A DNA stretch of 64,000 nucleotides, taken from the NCBI GenBank assembly GCA_021186555.1, contig JAJKFL010000014.1, forward strand, positions 37,554,698 through 37,618,697, written 5' to 3'. Positions 44,901 to 53,829 of this stretch are shown piece after piece. A program made the translations under genes and the position numbers. This DNA comes from Reticulitermes speratus. Its lineage: Eukaryota; Arthropoda; Insecta; Blattodea; Rhinotermitidae. Every line of letters starts with the position of its first letter. The first letter of the stretch is position 1. The notes beneath the pieces are model-generated. The model saw only the letters and a list, made by a program, of their open reading frames with translations, ran no database searches and was not told where the DNA came from.

Positions 44901-45574
44901 TGTTTAATGGTATAAATACGTGTTTTCCGATATTTTGTAGAAGCATACTGCCTCCATCTTCAGGGCCAAGCAAGGGTTGCCTAGTCAATTTTCTCTGAAT
45001 TTAAATCCCCTTTTACTTCTCCATGATATAACATTTTTGTAATTAATGGTTGCCCACCTAGTTAAAAATTTTCCATGTTTCATGGCATCCAAAAGCTCAT
45101 TAGCACACGGGTATGCCATCTTCCTGAGTAAGCTGATCCAATTCTGCAGCTTCGCACAGTATTTCCTTAAAATATTCCAGTAGTGTGTATGGCAATGAAG
45201 ATAGATTTATATACATAAAACATGTTTTTTTTTTAGATTTGTCAGCTTGTTAAATACACTACTATTCTATTTCCTGTATATTCTTATAGAATACCAAGGT
45301 TATGTGGAATAATTGTTGATTTATATTTTTCACATCACACCGACACTGATTACTATTTCACCCTGTCCAGGTGTTGCATGCACAAGGAAAAATCAGAAGC
45401 CGTGACATTTGGGTAACAGAACCACAGTTCTCGAAAGTTCCAGTGCTGCCTCTACAATTACCATGGTTGGAAAGACATCAACCCAGCCTCGAAAATTTCA
45501 TCAGTCTTGGTGCCTTCATCGTTCTGCTGATTTTATCACTTTTCTTGTGGACAATATGTAATATTCATACCTGA
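41760..45574 (+). CDS. Monoamine oxidase, last three exons
   Basis: Flavin-dependent monoamine oxidase, which oxidatively deaminates biogenic amines at the mitochondrial outer membrane. Exons 41760-41968, 43744-43956 and 45371-45574 join at phase 0 (41968/43744 and 43956/45371) with gt...ag introns of 1775 and 1414 bp; the first begins after a partial codon. Together they give about 207 residues, the C-terminal third of the roughly 520-residue family. The middle exon has [11 protein letters not shown], whose Cys is the covalent FAD attachment site, and [19 protein letters not shown], the FAD-binding end with the aromatic-cage Tyr. The last exon ends in a hydrophobic stretch, the family's tail anchor. 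The N-terminal FAD fold must be encoded upstream; I did not find it in the window. No frame damage is seen. Confidence 0.9.
41969..43743 (+). other. Intron of the monoamine oxidase gene
   Basis: 1775 bp, AT-rich, without recognisable transposons. Unusually clean for this window. Confidence 0.7.
43744..43956 (+). CDS. Monoamine oxidase exon b (FAD cysteine)
   Basis: Acceptor TTACATTAG|CC and donor CGAGAG|GTATGT. 71 codons, PAHYVDKLW to ERAARE. Carries the covalent flavin Cys motif and the conserved Gly-Tyr-Met-Gly-Ala-Val segment. It is the most conserved part and the strongest support for the call. Confidence 0.92.
44048..44698 (+). mobile_element. pogo/Tigger-like element in the last intron
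   Basis: Ends GAGCCTCGGTTATCCTAA and, reversed at the other side, CAGCACTTCGATTATTCTAA, imperfect inverted repeats next to TA on both sides. It contains only the N-terminal part of a transposase, so it is an internally deleted copy. Inserted in sense orientation in the 1414-bp intron. Confidence 0.75.
44266..44544 (+). pseudogene. Truncated Tigger/CENP-B-like transposase
   Basis: 92 codons starting [19 protein letters not shown], with the helix-turn-helix [18 protein letters not shown]. This is the DNA-binding N-terminus of pogo/Tigger transposases, related to CENP-B. The second helix-turn-helix and the catalytic DDE domain are missing. The frame is open but runs into unrelated sequence, so it is probably not functional; a DNA-binding fragment cannot be ruled out. 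Confidence 0.75.
45371..45574 (+). CDS. Monoamine oxidase last exon (membrane anchor)
   Basis: Acceptor CCCTGTCCAG|GT; 67 codons and TGA. Begins VLHAQGKI, matching ILHAMGKI of the family, and [11 protein letters not shown] matching FLERHLPSV. The final 25 residues are hydrophobic ([18 protein letters not shown]), the outer-membrane anchor. The 3' UTR follows, with an AATAAA near 45758. Confidence 0.9.
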   Translation: MLHAQGKIRSRDIWVTEPQFSKVPVLPLQLPWLERHQPSLENFISLGAFIVLLILSLFLWTICNIHT

Positions 45575-45779
45575 TAATGTAACATTATGGAGGTGGACAG
45601 GGGGGTAAGAGTCATGTACATTATTCTACATGGGTAAACCATTTAAAAAATTTTATTCTATTTTTACCGTGCATTTTTCGAGTATAGACAATGTAACATG
45701 TTTTATAAATGGTGTTTGTATTTCGACATGACATTATGGGTATTGTGTTTTATTCTAAATAAATGTTTAATTGCATTAA

Positions 45780-45969
45780 AATACATAATTCCTTTACACA
45801 TGGCGTGAAGCATAACAATTACTTTATCCTCTCAAACAACAATTAGAGTAGCTTTGTAGACAGTGAATTTGTGTCACATCGTACATACTTTGCAGATACA
45901 GTATATGTGTACGTATGTTTATATATATGTATTTATTTATTTATTTGTGTATATGTACGTAGCATGCCT
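45780..45969. other. AT-rich spacer with simple repeats
   Basis: TATATGTATTTATTTATTTATT-like simple sequence near 45918-45955; it separates the monoamine oxidase 3' end from the LINE. Confidence 0.4.
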
Positions 45970-47100
45970 TCTGAATGTTTCCTAACAAACCCCTATGTTT
46001 CAGTTAGGAGAGAGGTTTTGTATAACACTCTTGAGTGAGGTTGGTATCACTGTGAGAGTAGTAAGGCAAATAAAAACGTGTCTAAGTGAAAGCTATAGCT
46101 GATTCCGTGTAAGCAAATTTTTGTCTGACGTGTTCGTTAATAAGAATGGTTTGAAAGAAGGAGATGCTTTATCGCCATTGCTTTTCAACTTTTCTTTAGA
46201 ATATTCCATTAGGAGGGTTTAGGCAAACTAGGAGGGTTTGAAATTAAATGATAGAAATCAACTTATGGTTAGTGCTACTGATATTAATACGAGTATATGG
46301 TGTGTAAGCATAGATACCGTAAAGAAAAACACAGAAGCTTTAGTAGGCAATAATAAGAGATTGGTCTAGAAGTAAATGCTGAGAAAACTACGTATATGTA
46401 CATGTTTCTACACCAGCAAGCAGGACAAAATCACAATATAAAGAGAGTGTTGAACATTTCAGATATCTGAGAACAACCCTAACAAATCAAAATTCCTTCA
46501 TGAAGAAATTAAGAGCAGATTGAAGTCGGGGAATGCTTGTTATCATTCGGTGCAGGATCTTCTGTCTTACAGTTTGCTATCCAAAAATACAAAGATTAAG
46601 ATATACAGAACTATAATTTTGCCTGTTGTTTTGTATGGGTGTGAGACTTGGTCTCTCACACTGAGGGAGGAACATAGGCTGAGGGTGTTCGAGAATAGGG
46701 TGCTGAGGAGGACATTTGGGCCTAAGAGGGACGAGGTAACAGGGGAGTGGAGAAGACTACATAACGAGGAACTTAATGATCTGTATTCATCAAAAAATAT
46801 TATTCGGGTGATCAAATCAAGAAGAATGAGGTGGGCGGGTCATGTAGCACGTATGACAGACAGGAGAGGTACGTACAAAGTTTTGGTGGGAAGACCTGAG
46901 GGAAGGAGATCACTTGGAAGACCCAGGCGTAGATGGGAGAATAATATTAAAATGGATCTTCAAGAAGTGAAATGAGGAAACACGGACTGGATTCCTCTGG
47001 CTCAAGATAGGGATAGGTGATGGGCTCTTGTAAATGCTGTAATGACCATTTGGGTTCCATAAAATGCGGGGAATTTGTTGATTAGCTGACTTCGCTTCAT
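45970..47100 (+). pseudogene. LINE reverse transcriptase, 3' half, decayed
   Basis: Non-LTR retrotransposon. From about 46005 the RT region is readable in changing frames (VRREVLYNTL..., NGLKEGDALSPLLFNF). The YADD box is lost (about 46275 reads ATDIN). A clean frame of 151 codons at 46520-46975 gives the C-terminal region: KIYRTIILPVVLYGCETW, RLRVFENRVLRR, MRWAGHVARM and [11 protein letters not shown], typical of endonuclease/RT LINEs common in insects. The 3' tail to about 47095 has GTTCCATAAAATGCGGGG, also at about 841. Confidence 0.85.
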
Positions 47101-47245
47101 GAAGTTAGTTAGCAGTGGTCATATTACAGAAAGCTCAATAGGAGTGCAGTTTTTATGGAATTTCCTTGAATAAGTGAAGCATGTCTATTTAAAATTATGC
47201 CTTGGAATATTAATTTTGGAGTGAAATTAAACATCTCTTTCTATT

Positions 47246-47501
47246 CTTTCCAATGGCGCAACAGCCCTTAGTGGGACAGGGCCTCCCCATTATGAAGGCT
47301 TCACGATCACACTCAGACACACAACACACTCGGTAGGACTCCTCTAGACGGGTGATCAGCCCAAAGCAGAGACCTCTACCTGACAACAAACAAAAATCAC
47401 AAGAGACAGACATCCATGCAACCGGCGGGATTCGAACCCGCAATCCCAGCAAGCGAACGGCCGCAGAGCCACGCTTTAGACGGCGGGGCCACTGGGATCG
47501 G
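47246..47501 (-). mobile_element. SINE family 1 with target duplication
   Basis: Minus strand GCCGATCCCAGTGGCC to GCGCCATTGG. CATCTCTTTCTAT occurs on both sides (13 bp). Box B GCGGGTTCGAATCCCG. The head has a CGCCGTCTAAAGCGTGGC variant. Confidence 0.9.
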
Positions 47502-47789
47502 CCATCTCTTTCTATAAAGTGTGTAATGAAAGTGAACAACGCAGTTTTTTACATGTCAGTACCCACATATACTCGCTGGTATTCCAAAGTCTCGTTTTTG
47601 CTTAGATATTAAGAAATATTTGTTGTATCCACACAATTCTGCTGTCTTTAATAATCATCTCTGACTTCGGGTTTGGAAGAAACGTTGCTTGGTAATAAAT
47701 GTCCGCATATTAAGTGTGTGGAAATAAACGAGGTAATTACCCAGAAGATATCACGAAGTGATATGTGAGGTTTAAAGGAAACTGAACAG
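47502..47789. other. No recognisable feature
   Basis: Short spacer between a SINE and a LINE fragment. Confidence 0.3.
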
Positions 47790-47945
47790 TGGTTCAATCT
47801 TCCGCCCGATTTTATTATACGTAAACGATCTTTCAATTACTATAAAAGGGACAGTTCTGTTTGCCGATGATACAAGCATTATAATAAAGACTGAAAATAA
47901 AGATAATCTAAATAAAAAATAAATATAATTATTAAAGGCTTAGAA
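47790..47945 (+). pseudogene. LINE RT fragment with FADD box
   Basis: One frame reads ILLYVNDLSITIKGTV followed by LFADDTSIIIKTENK, the catalytic RT segment of a jockey-like LINE. It ends at a stop near 47922. A different element from that at 45970. Confidence 0.7.
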
Positions 47946-48051
47946 AATTTGATAATAAATACTGAAAAGATTACAGGAATATTTGGCAGAATAAAAATTT
48001 TTAAAACCTGAAAGTTGATCTCACGATATGGATAAAGGTAAAGCTAACCCA

Positions 48052-48290
48052 TTATAGGCCTGGACAGGCCCTTAAGGGCTCCAGGAGATTGAGGCTCCCA
48101 GATTTTCAGAAAATCAGCACATTAAATTCAGCCCTACGCACCGTCCGTTAAGAAGGCTGAGTCGACCGCATGGCCATAGTGCGGCCAGAAGGAAAATGTC
48201 AATGAAACATTCCAAGGACACCATTGGGAATCAAACCCACGACCTTCCGGCTTGTTCCGCAGTGCCTCAACCAACTGCACCACAGCGTGT
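48052..48290 (-). mobile_element. tRNA-derived SINE, family 3
   Basis: Minus strand TGCAGTTGGTTGAGGCACTG, box B GTCGTGGGTTTGATTCCC, body CACTATGGCCATGCGGTCGA and tail GGAGCCCTTAAGGGCC. Confidence 0.75.
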
Positions 48291-48344
48291 GACATTATTC
48301 GATTCCTTAACGAGGTGTGAAATAAAACACGAGTATTTACTGAA

Positions 48345-48570
48345 ACGTTAATACGTTTATCACCTTGCCAAAAGATGGCATGGCAATAACTATACCAGCG
48401 TATAGCCCAGTTCAACGGCTTCACACTAGAGTGCGTGAAAGCTGCAATGTATCTGACGAAAAGCAATCGTCGTTTACCTGCATTACACCTTATTCCGAAA
48501 TTCTTTGTGTAACTGGTAAAAAGTTACAAAAACGACAAATTCTAGCTGTTTATGTTACGTTATTTCCATA
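48345..48570 (+). repeat. Dispersed repeat of about 215 bp, copy 2
   Basis: Partner of 25330-25545. The MITE at 48593 follows directly. Confidence 0.7.
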
Positions 48571-48592
48571 TTTTGATCGCTATATATTAATA

Positions 48593-48980
48593 CAGGGTCA
48601 TTCAAAATGATTGTCGGGGTTTTAACAACTTGGCCACCTCGTACTCCAGATGCAACCCCATGTCATTTCTTTGTATGAGGTTACGTCAAGGATCAGGTTT
48701 ATGTTCCTCCTCTTCCCGCAAGTATCCCGGAACTGAAGGTACGAATCAGAACGGCAATTGAAACCATCACCGCTGACATGCTAGAAAACGTTTGGAAAGA
48801 ACTCGATTATCGTGTTGATGTTTGTAGAATCACAAAGGGTGCACATATAGAGCACCTGTAAGGTATGTCACAAAAACTTGGAGTGTTTTTCTATTAAATA
48901 AAAAATATATACACTCCTATCTCAAGTGTATTGTGTCTGACAAGTTGTTAAAACCCCGACAATCATTTTGAATAACCCTG
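48593..48980 (+). mobile_element. Tc1/mariner-type MITE made of TIR plus transposase C-terminus
   Basis: The ends CAGGGTCATTCAAAATGATT and its inverse at 48961-48980 are near-perfect inverted repeats of about 39 bp. The left repeat is joined directly to the end of a transposase frame: WPPRTPDATPCHFF, then YVKDQVYVPPLP, ending RITKGAHIEHL with TAA. This matches the C-terminus of an IS630/Tc1/mariner-type transposase; one frame break near the start. 388 bp, non-autonomous. Confidence 0.85.
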
Positions 48981-49299
48981 TGTATTAATTATCCATTTTA
49001 ACTATTAATTAAGTCTTGAAATATAATGCCAAAATACAAAGAAACTAGCCTTAAATGAGGAGAATTTAACCTTAATTCCGTGCTAACTTGAAAGAAAGGG
49101 AGGTTTGTAACAATAATCTCTCAATCCTGTTGTAAGAAATGTCTTCGTTCAAGAATACACAATTCTCACACTCCAAACCCGTAGAAACGGCTGTCGAGAA
49201 AGAAACTCAACAAGCTGGAATATCACGTTTTGAAAGATATAAAATAATATTAATAAAAATACGGACAATCATAACACTTACATATATGGTTATTTATTG
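48981..49299. other. Unassigned
   Basis: Nothing supported; open frame at 49139-49399 is not recognisable and runs into a repeat motif. Confidence 0.3.
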
Positions 49300-49345
49300 T
49301 GATCTTATGATACACGTTTCGGCCTATTTTGGCCATTATCATTTG
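49300..49345 (-). ncRNA. Decayed hammerhead-like motif
   Basis: Minus strand: ATGATAATGGCC, loop, GGCCGAAAC-GT-GTA. The hairpin and GAAAC parts are intact but the CTGANGA core is mutated. Confidence 0.3.
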
Positions 49346-49704
49346 AATTTAAATACAAAAATTGTAGGAGGAAGGATAATTGCAAACATAAAATTTTAAG
49401 GTTAGATTAAGATCTTGTTCTTTACAGTTGAAGTGGAATTGTAAATATAAAATTTTATACGTCGAATGCAGGTATTATAAAGATAAAGAGGAGGTTATTT
49501 TGTGAAAATATATTGAAATAAATTGACAGATATGTACATAAGTTTAAACAATAGTATTTCTTTACATTTTGGAATTTTGTGTGGACATTCTGTGGATTTA
49601 GGTTATTTGTATGTCACATGGAAATTCTGAAATAAAATGAAAGGAGAGAACATATAATTACACGATTATTAAATACAATTGAAAGGTATACATATTTAGG
49701 TATT
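49346..49704. other. AT-rich spacer
   Basis: No supported feature. Confidence 0.3.
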
Positions 49705-50220
49705 CATTCATTCCGTAGTCTGCCTTACGACAGGTCCGTAGCCTCTTCCAAAGCGAGTTCTCCACAGGGTGCGATCTAGTGCTTCCTCTTTCAATTTCCA
49801 GTATCTTTTCTTTTCCTTAAGGTCATCCAGTAGCTGCTTACGTCTTCTCCCTCGTCGTCCCGTCATTTCTATCCTTCCTTCTAACTTTCCTTCAATGACG
49901 TGTTTCAGAAGGCAGTTTCTACGCAAGATGTGACCAATCCAGTTAGCCTTTCTTCTTTTTATTGTATGTACGATATTCCTCTCCTCCTTGACTCTGTCTA
50001 ATACTTCTTCATTTCTCACACGATCGGTCCAACTGATCTTCTCCATTCTTCTCCAGCACCACATTTCAAAACTTTCCAGATACTTCCGATCTACTTTCCG
50101 AAGTGTCCACGTTTCAGCACCACACAAAGCTATACTCCAAATGTAGCACTTTACTAGTTTCTTACTTAAATTTATACTTTCAAATTTACAAAAATGCCAA
50201 TAACGTCCTATAGAAGGCAC
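49705..50220 (-). pseudogene. LINE ORF2 C-terminal fragment
   Basis: 171-codon open frame with KCYIWSIALCGAETWTLR, SFEMWCWRRMEKISWTDR, KRRKANWIGHILRRNCLLKH and a Gly/Arg-rich TGRRGRRRKQLLDDLK. This is the region after the RT core in insect LINEs (pattern YGCETW...RRxxRISW...WIGHxLRR). The RT and endonuclease are absent, so the copy is 5'-truncated. The frame is undamaged, indicating a fairly young insertion. Confidence 0.85.
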
Positions 50221-50389
50221 ATAGACCTACTTCTTAATGCCGGAAGAATTATAGATATCTGCACGACATTTATAGAATATATGTCCTTCATAAAGTCAGA
50301 CGTAGCAAGATGCCATTTCTATTTGCGACGTGTGCACGTGGCGCAGTAGCTCACTCTGCCGGATGTGACTGTAATTGTAATCTGTTGAG

Positions 50390-50665
50390 GCACTCTTTAG
50401 TGCGCAGACATGAACAGTTTAATAACTTCGAGGCCTTTCGCGTGTTTTGATGTTTTGTACAGCGGTGTAACCGAACACACCCATCTTCTGGAATGTGAGG
50501 CTGTGTTGTTGGACAAGGGCTTCCCAGCTTTTCCAACGAAAGTGTCGCCTTCATGGACCTTGAACCTTGAAGATTAAGACAACACGTTCCTTTGAAACGT
50601 CGGGAAACACTCAGCTAAGCAGCGTCATATCCCAGAAGAACGGTATCTAGGATTACGTTGGTTTA
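50390..50665. repeat. Foldback-type dispersed repeat, family B
   Basis: Contains ACAGCGGTGTAACCGAACAC, CCTTGAACCTTGAAGATTAA and CCTTTGAAACGTCGGG, shared with 5760, 13490 and 15185. Confidence 0.45.
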
Positions 50666-51425
50666 CGGAATTTGTCAATCGTTTCATATGCAGAAAAAGA
50701 ACAGTTTTCCTGAACTCATTCTGTTTCCTTCCTCAGATCAAGTCACTGGACCAGTCATTGAGAATAGCTCTTTCTATCAAATCCAACCCAGAAGGTGCTT
50801 TTTCGCCATTTCAAAACAGGACTCTATTGACATATAGTTTCTGAAGTATGATGTTATAAAAACCATTACTTTAATCTTGTGTCGGGAAATAATCGCTGTT
50901 CTGAACTCCATAAGAATCATATAAATACACTGTGTGGGCTGCATAATGAATTTCATAATGTAAAACCTGCTGGTACATAAAGTAATCACTGGGCTATAAA
51001 GGGTTAATTAATTAGCCTATTAGGAATACGAAGGCTGCCAATTTATTCTGCAGATTAGGTAAAACGTGTGGGCGTTCAGCGACACCTGCTTTGCCATTGC
51101 CTTCAGTGTCTACTTGACTGTGCAGCTGGGTTTTAGTCTTTCCTTAGTCACAGACCGATAAAACAGCAGTGACGCAGATGAGATTATCGCGGCCATGACT
51201 GTGATGACTAGTCACACAGTATGTCATGCCGTGTAGTCTGTAGATATGTACCGATTCTTAGGAGAAATATGCTGCTTCATACGTCATGTTATTCTCTTCA
51301 ATACTGAAGACGGAGGTTGTGAGTTCTTTAGAAACGTTTCTATCTATGAAAGTACACAGCGTCACATTCCAGACGATTGTAATCTTGATACTGACCGCTG
51401 TCTCAAAGAGACACAGCAATTTGTG
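50666..51425. other. No supported gene
   Basis: Short unrecognised open frames only. Confidence 0.35.
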
Positions 51426-51720
51426 TGACTTCTAAATACAAAATCTCTCTCAAGGAAACACAGCAGCCTGTCGGCATTTTAAATACGAACTATTTCAATA
51501 AACAAAACAAGTTGTGGGCATTTTAAATACAAACTATTTCAAGAAACACAGCAGGGTTTGGGCATTCTAAATACAAATTTTCTGTCTCAAGAAACACAGC
51601 AAGTTGTGGGCATTCTAAATACAAATATTCTGTCTCAAGAAACACAGCAAGTTGTGGACATTCTGAATACAAATTCTGAGTCTCAAAAGAGACAGCAGTA
51701 TGTGAGAATCTGAAACACAT
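51426..51720. repeat. Degenerate tandem repeat, about 5 copies of 50-60 bp
   Basis: Theme AAGAAACACAGCA...TTGTGGGCATT...CTAAATACAAA...TCTGTCTC. Two further units occur at about 52622-52715, beyond the inverted-repeat element, suggesting that the element inserted into the array. Confidence 0.7.
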
Positions 51721-51802
51721 TTTTATATTATATATACCGTGCATTTCAGTACTTAATTATTTCATTCCAACAAATGCACTACACTGTTTTAGTGTTTTCT
51801 GT

Positions 51803-51843
51803 CCCTACATATGTTTCGGCACTTCCTGTGCCATCATCAGGGG
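51803..51843 (-). ncRNA. Hammerhead-like ribozyme motif, left arm
   Basis: Minus strand: CCC (51843-51841), CTGATGA (51840-51834), extra T, hairpin GGCAC-AGGAA-GTGCC, GAAAC, ATAT, GTA, GGG (51805-51803). Stem I has 3 bp. Mirror copy at 52503-52543. Confidence 0.55.
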
Positions 51844-52194
51844 TGTCGTCGAGAGTGCACAATCCTCAATGCATCCAGATCACTTTCACAACATATAATT
51901 TTATAATAGTATAAATATTTATTGATTATTGACACAATACACCACAGGACGGTCAACAACACAGCATAAGGACAGGACCAAATACGATCGCACATCTAAT
52001 ATACATAGCGAGTTGTCGAAAATATTTTAATAACTTTTAGTACTTTATACTACGACTGTCTTCAAATCAAAATTTAATGATTCATTTATAATAACATCAA
52101 AGAAGATTAACCACTATGAACAAGAAGATAAGTGATGTTCTGTGATAGTGACTTACAAAAAATTATATCTTGTGAAAGTGAACTGGATAGGTCG

Positions 52195-52464
52195 TGCCAT
52201 GGCTCAGGCGGTTAGTCGCCGCCTCTCACCACGGAGGCCCGGGGTTCGGTCCCAGGTGAAGTCCATGTGAGATTTGTGGTGGACAAAGTGGCACTGGGAC
52301 AGGTTTTTCTCCGAGTTGTCGGTTTTTCCCTGTCGATTTCATTCCACTGGTGCTCCATTAATTGTAAAAATTGGTAAAAAAAACTGCTCATCCTGATCAT
52401 CTTTATTGGGGTTGCTCAAAAAGCCTTAAGGCTGTGGTGCGAGGGCCCTTCATAAAAAAAAAGT
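52195..52464 (+). mobile_element. SINE family 2, full length, inside the inverted-repeat element
   Basis: Starts GTCGTGCCATGGCTCAGGCG with box B GGGGTTCGGTCCC; ends in poly-A. AAGTGAACTGGAT lies on both sides (13-bp target duplication). It therefore inserted after the inverted-repeat element existed. Confidence 0.9.
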
Positions 52465-52502
52465 GAACTGGATGCATTGAGGATTGTGCACTCTCGACGA
52501 CA

Positions 52503-52543
52503 CCCCTGATGATGGCACAGGTAGTGCCGAAACATATGTAGGG
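52503..52543 (+). ncRNA. Hammerhead-like ribozyme motif, right arm
   Basis: CCC (52503-52505), CTGATGA (52506-52512), extra T, hairpin GGCAC-AGGTA-GTGCC, GAAAC (52529-52533), ATAT, GTA (52538-52540), GGG (52541-52543). It differs from the left-arm copy only in the hairpin loop (AGGAA/AGGTA). Box GTGCATTTGTTG at 52568. Confidence 0.55.
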
Positions 52544-52594
52544 ACAGTAAACACTAAAACAGTGTAGTGCATTTGTTGTAATGAAATAATTAAT

Positions 52595-53493
52595 TAATAA
52601 CTTAGATACATATTTTCAATCTGACGAGACACAGCAGAATGTGAGAATTCTGTATACTAATTATCAGTCTTAAGACAGACGGCACGATGTCAAAATTTTA
52701 AATACAAATTGTCGGCTAGGACGTTTTAGACGTTTTTCTCGTAACAGTAAAAAGCATGCAGTTGTATAGGGAGACACAACTTTTAGACACTTCCTTAGAA
52801 CTATTACGAAGAGTGACTCTAAGCTTTGTCATGTCTATTGGTCTGTCTGTCCGTGTGCACGGATACGAGCGCCTCCCACCGAACAAATTTTCCTGACATT
52901 TCATTTTGGGATCTTTATTGCATTTTGTCGAAACTTTCGGATTCTGCTTGAAATCTGACAAAATGACAGTCATTTGACATGATCTCTCGTCATCACTGTC
53001 TTTATAACAGAGACAGATTGTCTCCGTGTTATAAGAACTCACGACGAAGAAATATGAGCCACATTCATCGAGCGTGATCGATTGTAAACCTCGAATATCG
53101 ATGTATATATCGATTGTAAACCACGCCGTTTACGAGATATCGTTTATGACAGACGGTAAATCTGTTGCTAAGATACGTAGAAATCATACAGTGTGTGTTA
53201 AAACATTTTTATGTTTTTCTGGAATAAATGAAGATTTTAACATCTAGGAAGAATAACAGAGCGAATATGCCACAAGCGTTACGCTACTGCAAACATTTCC
53301 CAGCTTTTTAAATTGAAGCTCAACTAAACAAGTTCAATTTACAAATAGACTTCCTTTGCGATTTAGGCTTCTATAAAAGCCACTGCCTCTGTAGCTGTCA
53401 ACATTTAAATGCCATAAGGAGTGGCAGTTGTAGATGTTTCTTGTGGCAATTCTGTATTACTCAGGTAAGCTTAAAGTTTGAAATAGTCAAGAT
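52595..53493. other. Possible third exon region of the Gly-rich gene; not resolved
   Basis: Two decayed tandem units near 52622-52715. The minus-strand open frame 53042-52716 is not recognisable. The next exon of the minus-strand gene may lie here or further left; I could not identify it. Confidence 0.3.
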
Positions 53494-53514
53494 TTAAACC
53501 CAGGAGGCACTCAC

Positions 53515-53829
53515 ATTAAATACGTTATCATAGAAGCCATTCGGTCTTCCGTGTTGCGGAGTGGCCCGATTTTCCGTCCCTGTTGAAGCCGAAGCCGAGG
53601 TGGCCACATGCTTTCCACTACGGACACCGGCCTGGCTGAAAAGGGCCCCGCCTGAGCCGTCTGAACCTCCTAGACCGGCTGAAGCTGATGTACCGTCCGG
53701 AGTATCGGCCTCAGCAAACAGACCCCCAGTTGGGCCCCCTTCCAGAGTTCCCCCTAGCCCCGCACTGGCATGGTATCCGCCAAATGACGCAGATACGCCG
53801 TCACCACCAGACAGTTGAATTTTGGGGAT
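53515..53829 (-). CDS. Exon 2, Gly/Ser/Ala-rich repeat body
   Basis: GC-rich compared with all surrounding DNA, which fits coding sequence. The + strand has an overlapping open frame (53561-53818, Pro-rich), which I take as the shadow of this exon. Splice sites at both ends agree in phase. Confidence 0.75.

Larger units (their letters stand above)
51753..52594. mobile_element. Large inverted-repeat element with ribozyme-like motifs in both arms
   Basis: Left arm 51753 to about 51915; right arm about 52155-52192 plus 52464-52594, interrupted by a SINE. The arms match in reverse complement almost base for base, including CACTAAAACAGTGTAGTGCA and GGATGCATTGAGGATTGTGC. The loop between is about 240 bp and non-coding. 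Flanking tandem units are found on both sides. A foldback MITE or an inverted pair of Penelope-like terminal repeats are both possible. Confidence 0.8.

Noticed and set aside
53561-53818. Pro-rich open frame of 85 codons on the + strand
   Set aside because: It begins at GTG and is the opposite-strand shadow of the Gly/Ser/Ala-rich exon, which has matching splice sites and a signal-peptide exon.
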